Below are positions 32,375 to 40,361 of a stretch of DNA of 64,000 nt, one piece after another; the stretch's first letter is position 1, and each line of letters begins with the position of its first letter. Below the pieces are notes generated by a model that saw only the letters and a list, made by a program, of their open reading frames with translations, was not told the DNA's origin and did not search any database. This stretch comes from Streptomyces sp. BK340 (GTDB lineage: Bacteria; Actinomycetota; Actinomycetes; Streptomycetales; Streptomycetaceae), in NCBI RefSeq assembly GCF_007827595.1, contig NZ_VISR01000019.1, positions 1 to 64,000 of the forward strand, in the 5' to 3' direction. Position numbers and translations under genes: made by a program.

Positions 32375-33712
32375 TCAGTTGTCGGTGGTGTACACGTGCA
32401 TGCCTGGCACGTGGAGATCGCCACCGAACTGGGCTGCCTGCGTCACCTTCACGTGGGTGAAGTAGATCAGCGGGATGTTGAGCGGCGGCGGGCTGTCGGG
32501 GCTGAACGTCACCGGGATCAGGCCGAACAGGTTGCCCGAGATGCTCTGGGTGTACATCACGGTGTCGCCGTTGCGGATGGTGGACGTCGAGCCACCGGCG
32601 GCCTGCACGTGGTAGACCTTGCCGGACTGCTTGTCGTTGACCGTCTGGTGCAGGTCACCGATGTCGGTCCCGCCGGAGATGACGTACTTCAGCACCTTCT
32701 TCTTGGTGCCGTCGGCCGTCTTCACCTCGACGATGCCCTGGTAGTCGGCACCCTTCAGCAGCAGCGAGCTGGCGTTCAGGTACCAGGGGTCGTCCGCCAC
32801 CGGCACCTTGTTGTCGACACCGCTCACGTCGTCGGTGGCCGCCGGACAGTCGTCCGGGGACGTCGAGGAGCTCGCGGAGGGACTGGGCGTCGCCGACTCG
32901 GTCGCGTCCTTGACCGCCTGGGTGGCGTCCCCGGCCGTTTTGGAGACCGTGTCGGTGGTGTTCTTCACCGTGTCCGTGACCGTCTTGGCGGCCTTGGTCG
33001 CGGTGTCCTTGACGGTGTCGGCGGCGCCGCCCGTGCCCGAGGAGCCGGACGAGGACGACGTGGCCGGCGACGAGGACTCGGACGCGGACGGCGTCGGGCT
33101 CGCGGACGTACCGGAGTCCTTCTTGCTGCCGGTGAGGACGTCACCGATGTCGCCGATCGTGTCGCCGATCGTGTCCAGGATGGTGCCACCGCTGCTCTGG
33201 GACGCCGACGGGGCCGGCGTGGCGGTGCTGCCGCCACCGGAGCCCGAGGAGCCGGAGTCCGAACCCGACCCGGAGGTCGCCGTCGGCGTGGGCGTGGCCT
33301 GGTCGCCGGAACCTGAATCCGACGAAGAGGTCTTGCCCGTCGTCTTGCCGGCCTGGGTCTCGGCGGACGCCGTGGGGGTCGGCGTGGCCGTGGCCGTGGA
33401 CGCGCTCGCGGACGGCGACGGCGAGGCCGTGGCGTCGTCGGAGCCGTCCAGCGCCTTGACGCAGTCCTTGTAGTCCGCGGCCTTCTGGCTGTTGGACGTC
33501 GACGGCGTGCTGCCGTTGTCGGCGAGGGCGAGGGTCGAGGTGAACCCCATGCCCACGATGACCGCCGTGGGCATGGCCACGGAAGCTATCGCCTTGCCGC
33601 CCGGCATGTGAAATCTGGTGAACAGCGGCTTCCTGGGTGCCGCGTGGCGTGGCCCGGTTCTTGCACGGGACCCGTCCACGTCGGTCCCGCGGGCCACCTC
33701 GTCAGCCGGCAC
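32375..33712 (-). CDS. Exported Ser/Thr-rich protein of the DUF6230/DUF6114 cluster
   Basis: 445 residues from GTG 33712 (GGGAGG 5 nt upstream, overlapping the DUF6114 stop by 11 nt). A basic N-terminus precedes one hydrophobic signal/anchor (AIASVAMPTAVIVGMGFTST, ~residues 42-62). Then comes a ~240-residue low-complexity region of S, T, P, G, D and A, including amphipathic DTVKDTATKAAKTVTDTVKN. The folded C-terminal ~140 residues (WYLNASSLLLKGADYQGIVE, GKVYHVQAAGGSTSTIRNGD) resemble the DUF6230 product in mentioning mesh-like beta strands. Function unknown; a surface-exposed, cell-wall-spanning protein is likely. Confidence 0.8.
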   Translation of the reverse strand: MPADEVARGTDVDGSRARTGPRHAAPRKPLFTRFHMPGGKAIASVAMPTAVIVGMGFTSTLALADNGSTPSTSNSQKAADYKDCVKALDGSDDATASPSPSASASTATATPTPTASAETQAGKTTGKTSSSDSGSGDQATPTPTATSGSGSDSGSSGSGGGSTATPAPSASQSSGGTILDTIGDTIGDIGDVLTGSKKDSGTSASPTPSASESSSPATSSSSGSSGTGGAADTVKDTATKAAKTVTDTVKNTTDTVSKTAGDATQAVKDATESATPSPSASSSTSPDDCPAATDDVSGVDNKVPVADDPWYLNASSLLLKGADYQGIVEVKTADGTKKKVLKYVISGGTDIGDLHQTVNDKQSGKVYHVQAAGGSTSTIRNGDTVMYTQSISGNLFGLIPVTFSPDSPPPLNIPLIYFTHVKVTQAAQFGGDLHVPGMHVYTTDN

Positions 33713-34253
33713 TGTGCCTCCCGTTCGCCTCGTTGGCCGGGCTCGTCCCTGACAGGTCGTACGACTCGCTCACCCCGTCCGCGGCCTGCGGCGGCAGCGG
33801 TGCGGCTTCGGGGGCTGCGCCCTTGACCGGGCCGGGCCCGGCCTGCGCCTCCGGCTCCGCGCCCGGCACCCACGCCACAGCCATCGCTCCGCCGACGAGG
33901 GCGAGCAGGAAGCCCACGATAAAGCCGCCGAAGTTGGATACGGGGAGTGACACCAGCGCCAGCAGGATCGCGGCGACTCCCGCGAACGTCCGTACGTGCT
34001 TCTGGAACCAGAGGCTGACGCCCAGCACGATGAGCAGCACGCCGATGATCAGGGAGCCGGCCCCCGCCGTGGTCGCCATCGCCAGCGTCAGATGACCGAG
34101 CTGGAGGTGGAAGTACGGGAAGTACATGATCGGAAGGCCGCTGAGCAGGACGTACAGCCCGGCCCAGAACGGACGGGCGCCCCGCCATGCGCGGAACTGC
34201 AGCCTCCGGTGGGTGAACTGGCCGGGGTCGGCGGCAGGAGTCTCGGCGCTCAT
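33702..34253 (-). CDS. DUF6114 membrane protein
   Basis: 183 residues from ATG 34253. The N-terminal cytosolic stretch (RRLQFRAWRGARPFWAGLYV) leads into four TM helices (LYVLLSGLPIMYFPYFHL; LAMATTAGAGSLIIGVLLIV; FAGVAAILLALVSLPVSNFG; GFIVGFLLALVGGAMAVAWV), then a disordered Pro/Ala/Glu tail. In Streptomyces this family sits beside DUF6230 genes. The pair is of unknown function and I recall them as S. coelicolor SCO5420/SCO5421. It is placed between the DUF6230 gene and the Ser/Thr-rich gene in one transcription direction. Confidence 0.82.
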   Translation of the reverse strand: MSAETPAADPGQFTHRRLQFRAWRGARPFWAGLYVLLSGLPIMYFPYFHLQLGHLTLAMATTAGAGSLIIGVLLIVLGVSLWFQKHVRTFAGVAAILLALVSLPVSNFGGFIVGFLLALVGGAMAVAWVPGAEPEAQAGPGPVKGAAPEAAPLPPQAADGVSESYDLSGTSPANEANGRHSAG

Positions 34254-34328
34254 GGAAAACAGCTCCCTGGTGCGGCGTTGCTGTGGTGGTGATGTGTGCC
34301 GCGTGTGAACACGCGGCCGGAGTGCGGG

Positions 34329-34362
34329 TCGGGCGGGGGTGCCGTCGGCGCCCCCGCCCGAT
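34329..34362 (-). terminator. Strong hairpin between DUF6230 and DUF6114 genes
   Basis: The stem TCGGGCGGGGG / CCCCCGCCCGA encloses GCC-GTC-GGC with a mismatch. It lies 11 nt after the DUF6230 stop. It may attenuate transcription into the two downstream genes, so that the DUF6230 mRNA would be more abundant. Confidence 0.55.
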
Positions 34363-34372
34363 CACCGAGTGC

Positions 34373-35020
34373 CTAGTAGCACTCGATTCCCTTGCCGTCG
34401 CCCTTGTGCAGCGACATGTGCAGACCGCTGAGCTTGAACGTGCCGGCGGTGGTGGCCCACGCCGTCTGCTGCACGTTGGTCAGGTCCGCCGAGTCCGCCT
34501 GCTGAGCGAAGCCGAACGGGTTGGCCTGCTCACCGTTGCCCTTCATGCCCGGACCCTTGCTGGCGTCCTTGGCGGCCACACCGATGTCGATGCCGTTGAA
34601 GACCGCATCGGCCTTCAGGTCGTCGACGTCGATGTAGAGGTTGTGGGCCTGTACCTTGTCGTGACCCGCGCCGCCGGCCTCCAGACGGAGGGTGATCGAC
34701 CCGAGGAACGGCACGTCCGGGGTGACCACGGACTGGCACATGTTGGTGATCGTGGCGTCGTTGAACGACGAGACTGCGACCGCGTGGGCCGTCTTCTTCC
34801 CGTCGAGCGTGTAGCCGCTGTCGACCGCCCCGTACTGGGCGAAGCCCTCGCCGTGGAGGCTGTCGGCCGTCACCTTGAACTGCTGACCCGAAACGCTGAA
34901 CGAAGCTGCGAGAGCGCCCTGCGCGAGGGCGACACCTATCGCGGCCGTAGCGGCGACGCTGGGCACCATGACCACAGCGAACCGCTTCCATCTGGTCCCG
35001 CCACGCACCTGGGACTCCAT
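34373..35020 (-). CDS. DUF6230 family exported protein
   Basis: 215 residues from ATG 35020, with a perfect AAGGAGG 5 nt upstream, so high expression is likely. A basic start (RGGTRWKRFAVVMVPSVAAT) and one hydrophobic segment act as signal or anchor. The rest is beta-rich (FSVSGQQFKVTADSLHGEGF, DVPFLGSITLRLEAGGAGHD, TFKLSGLHMSLHKGDGKGIE) and ends in a Cys near the C-terminus (IECY). Homologues have been annotated as cholesterol esterase without catalytic support. It is the first gene of the cluster, behind a 620-nt regulatory region. Confidence 0.82.
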   Translation of the reverse strand: MESQVRGGTRWKRFAVVMVPSVAATAAIGVALAQGALAASFSVSGQQFKVTADSLHGEGFAQYGAVDSGYTLDGKKTAHAVAVSSFNDATITNMCQSVVTPDVPFLGSITLRLEAGGAGHDKVQAHNLYIDVDDLKADAVFNGIDIGVAAKDASKGPGMKGNGEQANPFGFAQQADSADLTNVQQTAWATTAGTFKLSGLHMSLHKGDGKGIECY

Positions 35021-35395
35021 ATTTCCTCCTTCTCGGACGTACATCTCCTGGCCCGGACTCGCCCCAGTCGGCGGCTCAGCCAGGCAGGGATGGGAGAAGT
35101 GCTACGTCCTCGGGAAGGAGAGCGCCTGTACCCGGAGGCGCGAACTGCGCCCGAATCACCGGCGATCACCCCCGAGCGACAACCACTGGTCGCGCCTGAC
35201 ACACATCACGCACAACCTCTGGACAGGCTTCGCCGACGAGGCGAAGACCCCCCTGCCCAAGAGCCGGCGCCACTGCCGCCGGCTCTGCTCGGTGGGGACC
35301 CAGAGTCTCCCGCGACCCGACCGGCTGTCGGGGTACGGGAATGGACCGAGCGTCGCCGATCGTGGTGCATTCTCGCGCCGGACACAAGGGGGTTC

Positions 35396-35411
35396 GTTAC
35401 TCGCTAGTAAC
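35396..35411. promoter_or_regulatory. Palindrome GTTACT-N4-AGTAAC
   Basis: A perfect 6-bp dyad around CGCT. A related dyad, TTACT-ACG-AGTAA, lies at 35527-35539. Shared half-sites suggest two operators for one regulator acting on the DUF6230 cluster, 375 bp upstream of its first gene. Confidence 0.5.
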
Positions 35412-35526
35412 GGCCGGATAACCGAACAACGACCCGCTGGTCTCGGAAGGCCACCCTGGGTGGCTCCAGGGGGCAGAGCAATGCCATTTATTTCAGGACA
35501 AAACCAGACAGGTCAAAGGCCCTGAT

Positions 35527-35579
35527 TTACTACGAGTAACAGCGGCCGCGATTACCAAGATTTGGTAAAGCGCGGCCGC
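35527..35579. promoter_or_regulatory. Dyad plus compound inverted repeat
   Basis: TTACT-ACG-AGTAA (35527-35539) is followed directly by GCGGCCGCG (35542-35550) pairing with CGCGGCCGC (35571-35579), and inside it TTACCAA (35552-35558) pairing with TTGGTAA (35562-35568). The hairpin could terminate the thioredoxin-TPR transcript, but no T tract follows on the minus strand, so a regulatory dyad is also possible. Confidence 0.5.
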
Positions 35580-35641
35580 CCTGACGCCTCGTCGGCAAAT
35601 CTTTCACCCCGGCATCACAAGCCGTGGCGTTTAGTAACTGG

Positions 35642-36613
35642 TCAGAACAGGGCTCGGGCCAGCGCGCGGCGCGCCCCGATCACCCGCGGATCCTCGGGTC
35701 CCACGACCTCGAACAGCTCCAGCAGCCGACGCCGCACCGCGTCCCGGTCGTCACCCACCGTGCGCTGCACGGTCTCGATGAGCCGCCCGAAGGCGTCCTC
35801 CACGTGACCGCCCACCAGGTCGAGGTCGGCGGCCGCGATCTGCGCCTCCACGTCGCCCGGCTTCTCGGCGGCCTCCTTGCGCACCCGCTGCGGGTCCGCG
35901 CCCTGCACCCGCTGGAGCAACTCGGCCTGCGCGAGACCGAGGTTGGCCTCCGTGTTGGCCGGGTCGTCGGCCAGTACGTTCTTGTACGCCTGGATCGCCC
36001 CGCCCAGGTCGCCCGCGTCCAGCGCCTGTACGGCGGCCTCCAGCAGGGCGTCGTACGGGCCGGCCGGCACCTCGCGCTCGACGACGGCGCCGGGCTGCGC
36101 GTCCGGGTCGACGGTCAGGCCTGTCAGCCCGAAGCGCTGCTCCGCGACCTGCACCAACTGGTCGAGGGTCTGCCGGATCTGCTGCTCCGCGGCGGCACCC
36201 TGGAAGAGCGGCAGCGCCTGCCCGGCGACGACCGCGAACACGGCCGGGATGCCCTGCACCCCGAACTGCTGCATCAACATCTGGTTGGCGTCGACGTCGA
36301 TCTTGGCGAGCAGGAAGCGCCCGTCGTACTCGACGGCCAGTCGCTCCAGGACCGGGCTCAGCTGCTTGCAGGGCTGACACCACTCGGCCCAGAAGTCGAT
36401 GACGACGGGGACTTCGGCGGAGCGCTGCAGGACATCGCGCTCAAAGCCGGCTTCGTCGACGTCGATGACGAGATCGGCCGGAGAGACGGCCCCCGCGCCG
36501 CCCTGTCGGGCGGCTTCGGCGCGCGCCTGCTCGGCCTTGCTCCTGGCCTCCTGGGCCGCCTTCACCGCGGCGAGGTCGACGACGCCGCTCATGGACATGT
36601 TCCGTGGCTGCAT
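35642..36613 (-). CDS. Thioredoxin-TPR co-chaperone (CnoX/YbbN type)
   Basis: 323 residues from ATG 36613 (GGGGGAGGA 8 nt upstream). A ~55-residue helical N-terminus (AAVKAAQEARSKAEQARAEA) precedes a thioredoxin domain with WCQPCKQLSP and FGVQGIPAVFAVVAG. C-terminal TPR repeats follow (AVQALDAGDLGGAIQAYKNV, LAQAELLQRVQ, IAAADLDLVGGHVEDAFGRL). E. coli CnoX/YbbN combines holdase and thiol functions with GroEL; here the active site CQPC retains both cysteines, so redox activity is likely kept. It is a single gene, divergent from a TetR gene. Confidence 0.88.
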   Translation of the reverse strand: MQPRNMSMSGVVDLAAVKAAQEARSKAEQARAEAARQGGAGAVSPADLVIDVDEAGFERDVLQRSAEVPVVIDFWAEWCQPCKQLSPVLERLAVEYDGRFLLAKIDVDANQMLMQQFGVQGIPAVFAVVAGQALPLFQGAAAEQQIRQTLDQLVQVAEQRFGLTGLTVDPDAQPGAVVEREVPAGPYDALLEAAVQALDAGDLGGAIQAYKNVLADDPANTEANLGLAQAELLQRVQGADPQRVRKEAAEKPGDVEAQIAAADLDLVGGHVEDAFGRLIETVQRTVGDDRDAVRRRLLELFEVVGPEDPRVIGARRALARALF

Positions 36614-36723
36614 GCGTCTATCCTCCCCCGTTTGCGCGTATGAATGAAAAAGCGTTGTGGTTGGCGCCGGGGTCCCCACCCCACGCCGGCCGTCGTCGCC
36701 CGTGTACGTCCGTCACGAGCTTT

Positions 36724-36740
36724 CGCTACGAGTCGTAGCG
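36724..36740. promoter_or_regulatory. 17-bp palindrome, candidate TetR operator
   Basis: CGCTACGA-G-TCGTAGCG is perfect over 8 bp per arm. It lies 84 bp upstream of the TetR start and 111 bp upstream of the thioredoxin-TPR start, between divergent genes. Length and symmetry fit a TetR site. Confidence 0.5.
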
Positions 36741-36823
36741 TAATGGCACGGGGGGTCGCCGCGACACCACACGCCGGTGATCTCCCTCACGGCAGCACGG
36801 AAACGGCCGGTTATGGTCGTGGG

Positions 36824-37441
36824 ATGCAGAGCCGCACCCCCGCCAGCCGTACCGGACGCCCGCGCAGCGCCGCCGCTGACGCCGCGATCCTGGCGGCCAC
36901 GCGCGCGGCGCTGGTGGAACTCGGCTGGTCCAAGCTCACTCTCGGAGACGTGGCGACGCGGGCCGGGGTTGCGAAGACGACGCTCTACCGCCGCTGGGCC
37001 GGCAAGCACGAACTGGTGGTCGACGCGGTCGCCGAACTCTTCGACGAACTGGAACTGCCCGACCGCGGCAGCCTGGCCGCCGACATCGAGGGTGTGGTCC
37101 TGCAGTTCGCGTCGATCCTGGACCGCCCGGAGGCCCGCAGCGGCCTGATGGCGGTGGTCGCGGAGTCGACCCGGGACGACGCCCTGCGGGAACGTATCCG
37201 CGCCTCCATCGTGGACCGCCAGATGCGCCTGGTCCTGGAGGGCCGCGCCCGCGCCCAGTGCCGCGGGGAACTCCCCCCGGAGCCGGACCCCGCGGAATCC
37301 GCCCGAACGGGGGACCTCATCTTCGACATGGTCGCGGGTGCGGTGGTCCACCGCACCCTGGTGAGCGGCAAGCCGGCGGACGAGGAATGGGTCCGGAGCT
37401 TCACCCGGGTACTGCTGACGGGCCTCGCGTCCCAGCAGTGA
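36824..37441 (+). CDS. TetR-family transcriptional regulator
   Basis: 205 residues from ATG 36824. The -10-like TATGGT (36812-36817) lies 6 nt before it and there is no Shine-Dalgarno, so the mRNA is probably leaderless. The HTH reads ILAATRAALVELGWSKLTLG, VATRAGVAKTTLYRRWAGKH. The C-terminal domain (RSGLMAVVAESTRDDALRER; GDLIFDMVAGAVVHRTLVSG) is of the TetR_C type found beside many transporter genes. Target unknown; the divergent thioredoxin-TPR gene and itself are candidates through the palindrome at 36724. Confidence 0.9.
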   Translation: MQSRTPASRTGRPRSAAADAAILAATRAALVELGWSKLTLGDVATRAGVAKTTLYRRWAGKHELVVDAVAELFDELELPDRGSLAADIEGVVLQFASILDRPEARSGLMAVVAESTRDDALRERIRASIVDRQMRLVLEGRARAQCRGELPPEPDPAESARTGDLIFDMVAGAVVHRTLVSGKPADEEWVRSFTRVLLTGLASQQ

Positions 37442-37469
37442 GCCGTCTCGGGGCGGGTGGACAGCAGAA

Positions 37470-37506
37470 CGGGCGTACCACGGGGCGGAGCCCCCTGGTA
37501 CGCCCG
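37470..37506. terminator. Bidirectional terminator between convergent tetR and icmA
   Basis: CGGGCGTACCA (37470-37480) pairs with TGGTACGCCCG (37496-37506), and GGGG with CCCC inside. It lies 29 nt after the TetR stop and 17 nt after icmA on the other strand. Confidence 0.75.
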
Positions 37507-37522
37507 CACGAGGCGACGGCGC

Positions 37523-39223
37523 CTAGAAGCCGGCGGGCTCCGTGTACACCCCCCACTCCTCCCGCAGCACCCCGCAGATCTCGCCGAGGGTCGCCTCGGC
37601 GCGCACCGCGTCCAGCATCGGCTCGATCATGTTCGCGCCGGAGCGGGCCGCAGCCAGCATCTCGTCCAGCGCTCCCCGGACCGCCGCCTCGTCCCGCGCG
37701 TCCTTCCGGGCGCCCAGCGCCCGGACCTGCTCCCGCTCCACCTCATGGCTGACCCGCAGGATCTCCAGGTCCCCGGTCACCGAGCCGGTGTTGACGTTGA
37801 CGCCGACGACCTTCTTCTCACCCTTCTCCAGCGACTGCTGGTACCGGAACGCGGACTCCGCGATCTCCCCGGTGAACCAGCCGTCCTCGATCCCGCGCAG
37901 GATCCCGGAGGTGATCGGCCCGATCGGGTGTCGCCCGTCCGGGTGAGCCCTGAGCCCCCGCTCCCTGATCTGCTCGAAGATCTTCTCCGCGTCCGCCTCG
38001 ATCCGGTCCGTCAGCTGCTCGATGTACCACGAGCCGCCCAGCGGGTCGGCCACGTTGGCGACCCCGGTCTCCTCCATCAGCACCTGCTGCGTCCGCAGGG
38101 CGATCTCCGCGGCCTGCTCGCTCGGCAGCGCGAGGGTCTCGTCCAGGGCGTTGGTGTGCAGCGAGTTGGTCCCGCCGAGCACGGCGGCGAGCGCCTCCAC
38201 GGCCGTACGCACCACGTTGTTGTACGGCTGCTGCGCGGTCAGCGAGACACCGGCGGTCTGCGTGTGGAACCGCAGCCACTGCGCCTTCTCGCTCTTCGCC
38301 CCGTACACGTCCCGCATCCAGCGGGCCCAGATGCGCCGGGCCGCACGGAACTTGGCGATCTCCTCGAAGAAGTCGAGGTGGGCGTCGAAGAAGAAGGACA
38401 GCCCGGGCGCGAACACGTCCACGTCGAGCCCGCGCGAGAGCCCCAGCTCCACGTACCCGAACCCGTCGGCGAGCGTGTACGCCAGCTCCTGTGCGGCCGT
38501 GGCCCCGGCCTCACGGATGTGGTAGCCGGAGACGGAGAGCGGCTTGTAGGCGGGGATGCCGGCGGCGCAGTACTCCATGAGGTCGCCGATGAGGCGCAGA
38601 TGGGGCTCCGGCTGGAAGAGCCACTCCTTCTGCGCGATGTACTCCTTGAAGATGTCGGTCTGGAGGGTCCCGTTGAGCACCCCCGGATCCACACCCTGCC
38701 GTTCGGCGGCGACCAGGTACATGCAGAAGACGGGGACGGCGGGCCCGCTGATGGTCATCGACGTCGTGACCTCACCGAGCGGGATGTCCTTGAACAGGAC
38801 CTCCATGTCGGCGGCCGAGTCGATCGCCACCCCGCAGTGCCCGACCTCGCCCAGCGAGCGCGGCTCGTCGGAGTCGCGGCCCATCAGGGTCGGCATGTCG
38901 AAGGCCACACTCAGGCCCCCGCCACCGGCGGCGAGGATCATCTTGTAGCGCTCGTTGGTCTGCTCGGCGTTGCCGAACCCGGCGAACTGGCGGATCGTCC
39001 AGGTGCGGCCTCGGTAGCCGGTCGGATGGAGCCCGCGCGTGAAGGGGTACTCCCCGGGCCAGCCGATCCGCTCGAATCCCTCGTACGTGTCACCCGGTCG
39101 GGGGCCGTACACCGGCTCCACGGGATCGCCGGAGAGCGTGGTGAAGTCTGCGTCGCGCTTGCGCGCGGCGTCGTATCGGGCCTGCCAGCGTCGGCGGCCC
39201 TCCTCGATGGCGTGAGCGTCCAT
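37523..39223 (-). CDS. icmA: Isobutyryl-CoA mutase large subunit
   Basis: 566 residues, identical in length to the Streptomyces IcmA I remember. It is the large, substrate-binding subunit of a coenzyme B12-dependent acyl-CoA mutase (RTWTIRQFAGFGNAEQTN, GGGGLSVAFDMPTLMGRDSD, SLHTNALDETLALPSEQAAE). Phe80 (in RQFAGF) and Gln198 (in EYIAQKEWLF) replace the Tyr and Arg that bind the carboxylate of methylmalonyl-CoA, which defines isobutyryl-/n-butyryl-CoA specificity. No B12-binding domain is present; the small subunit IcmB must be elsewhere. It starts at ATG 39223, probably leaderless (TAAATT 7 nt before), with an operator-like palindrome over the promoter. Confidence 0.95.
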   Translation of the reverse strand: MDAHAIEEGRRRWQARYDAARKRDADFTTLSGDPVEPVYGPRPGDTYEGFERIGWPGEYPFTRGLHPTGYRGRTWTIRQFAGFGNAEQTNERYKMILAAGGGGLSVAFDMPTLMGRDSDEPRSLGEVGHCGVAIDSAADMEVLFKDIPLGEVTTSMTISGPAVPVFCMYLVAAERQGVDPGVLNGTLQTDIFKEYIAQKEWLFQPEPHLRLIGDLMEYCAAGIPAYKPLSVSGYHIREAGATAAQELAYTLADGFGYVELGLSRGLDVDVFAPGLSFFFDAHLDFFEEIAKFRAARRIWARWMRDVYGAKSEKAQWLRFHTQTAGVSLTAQQPYNNVVRTAVEALAAVLGGTNSLHTNALDETLALPSEQAAEIALRTQQVLMEETGVANVADPLGGSWYIEQLTDRIEADAEKIFEQIRERGLRAHPDGRHPIGPITSGILRGIEDGWFTGEIAESAFRYQQSLEKGEKKVVGVNVNTGSVTGDLEILRVSHEVEREQVRALGARKDARDEAAVRGALDEMLAAARSGANMIEPMLDAVRAEATLGEICGVLREEWGVYTEPAGF

Positions 39224-39229
39224 ACCATC

Positions 39230-39253
39230 GAATTTACTTGGACGTCCTAGTAA
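39230..39253 (-). promoter_or_regulatory. icmA promoter and 20-bp palindromic operator
   Basis: TTACTTGGACGTCCTAGTAA (39234-39253) is symmetric except for one position in each arm. On the minus strand it ends in TAAATT (complement of 39231-39236), a -10 placed 7 nt before the icmA ATG. A repressor bound here would block transcription. The MarR (39702) and TetR (40362) genes nearby are candidate regulators. Confidence 0.65.
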
Positions 39254-39319
39254 ATGTCGATGGGCAACCGCCGTACGGGGGTCGTACGGCGGTGGAACCG
39301 CAGCGGATCGCGGCGGGAA

Positions 39320-39658
39320 CTACACCTTGGCGACGGCCGGGGCCGGCTCGGTGACCCTGGCCTCCAGCTCGCGGCTGATCTTCCGCTCGACGAAGAAGGC
39401 GGCCGTCGGGATCGTCCCCGCCAGCAGCACCCACAGCTGCTTGCCGACCGGCCACTTCGCCTTGGAGCCCAGGTCGAAGGCGAAGACCAGGTAGACGACG
39501 TACAGCCAGCCGTGCGCGATGGCGACGACCCGGGTGAAGTCGGCGGCACCGTCGACGTCCATCCCGTACTTGGCGATCATGCTCAGGCACAGCAGGACCA
39601 GCAGCACACCGGTGACGTAGGCCAGGACGCGGTAGCGGGTCAGCACGCTCTTCTTCAT
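39320..39658 (-). CDS. DUF3817 small membrane protein
   Basis: 112 residues with three TM segments (YVTGVLLVLLCLSMIA; VVAIAHGWLYVVYLVFAFDL; LWVLLAGTIPTAAFFVERKI), including the HGWLYVVY pattern of DUF3817. Function unknown. A second family member lies at 42435-42785. It follows the MarR gene in the same direction, 43 nt downstream, so they may be co-transcribed. Confidence 0.85.
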   Translation of the reverse strand: MKKSVLTRYRVLAYVTGVLLVLLCLSMIAKYGMDVDGAADFTRVVAIAHGWLYVVYLVFAFDLGSKAKWPVGKQLWVLLAGTIPTAAFFVERKISRELEARVTEPAPAVAKV

Positions 39659-39701
39659 GCGGTCGAGCGTAACCGTCCGTTCCGGGAGATCTTGCCCCGG
39701 G

Positions 39702-40211
39702 TCACTCCTCGTCGAAGTCGTGTGCCGAGATCCGCAGCGGACGCAGCATCGCGAAGATCTCCGCGCATTCCTCGGCGTCGTAGGCCCCGAGGCCGAAGTC
39801 CATCGCCATCAGGTCGCGGGTGGCCGCGTCGACCACCTCGCGCCCCTTGTCGGTGATGACGGCGAGCGTGCCGCGGCCGTCGTTGGGATTGGGGCGCTTG
39901 GCCACCAGGCCGGACCGCACCAGCCGGTCCACGGTGTTCGTCACGGACGTGGGGTGCACCATCAGCCGCTCGCCGATCTTGGACATAGGCAGCTCACCGG
40001 CCTTGGAGAAGGTGAGCAGCACCAGCGCCTCGTAGCGCGCGAAGGTCAGTCCGTACGGCTTGACCACCGCGTCGACCTCGGCCAGCAGGATCTGCTGGGC
40101 CCGCATGATCGAGGTGATCGCGGCCATCGAGGGCACGCTTCCCCAGCGCTGCTTCCAGAGCTCGTCGGCACGGGCGATGGGGTCGAAGGGGAGGCTGAGA
40201 GGCTTCGGCAC
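39702..40211 (-). CDS. MarR-family transcriptional regulator
   Basis: 169 residues. The winged HTH is complete: GLTFARYEALVLLTFSKAGE, KIGERLMVHPTSVTNTVDRL, RSGLVAKRPNPNDGRGTLAV. N- and C-terminal helices form the dimer interface. An N-terminal ~30-residue extension (FDPIARADELWKQRWGS) is typical of a Streptomyces subgroup. It is upstream of DUF3817 and icmA, so control of the icmA palindrome is plausible but unproven. Confidence 0.9.
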   Translation of the reverse strand: MPKPLSLPFDPIARADELWKQRWGSVPSMAAITSIMRAQQILLAEVDAVVKPYGLTFARYEALVLLTFSKAGELPMSKIGERLMVHPTSVTNTVDRLVRSGLVAKRPNPNDGRGTLAVITDKGREVVDAATRDLMAMDFGLGAYDAEECAEIFAMLRPLRISAHDFDEE

Positions 40212-40361
40212 GTCATCAGACCCTACCGGCCGGTCATATGCCGGTCAGCCCCGTCTCGGTCTTCGGTCGCCCGGCCGGCACTCCGGTGATGCCCGTCACG
40301 ACGATCCGGCGACGATACGTCACGTTTCGTCATGGAAAGCTGCTTGATGTGCTTACGGTGG

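Larger units (their letters stand above)
35021..35641. other. 620-bp gene-free region with several dyads
   Basis: I see no convincing gene here. It separates the thioredoxin-TPR gene (ending at 35642) from the DUF6230 gene (starting at 35020), both on the minus strand. It holds two TTACT/AGTAA dyads (35396-35411 and 35527-35540) and a compound inverted repeat (35542-35579). The A+T content is raised between about 35390 and 35640. It probably contains the DUF6230 promoter and its regulatory sites. Confidence 0.6.

Noticed and set aside
35045..35640. Short + strand frames in the 620-bp gap
   Set aside because: They have Arg/Pro/Ser-rich composition, no plausible start, and no resemblance to a known protein.
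37470..37506. Palindrome as an operator
   Set aside because: Its place between two convergent stop codons fits a terminator better.
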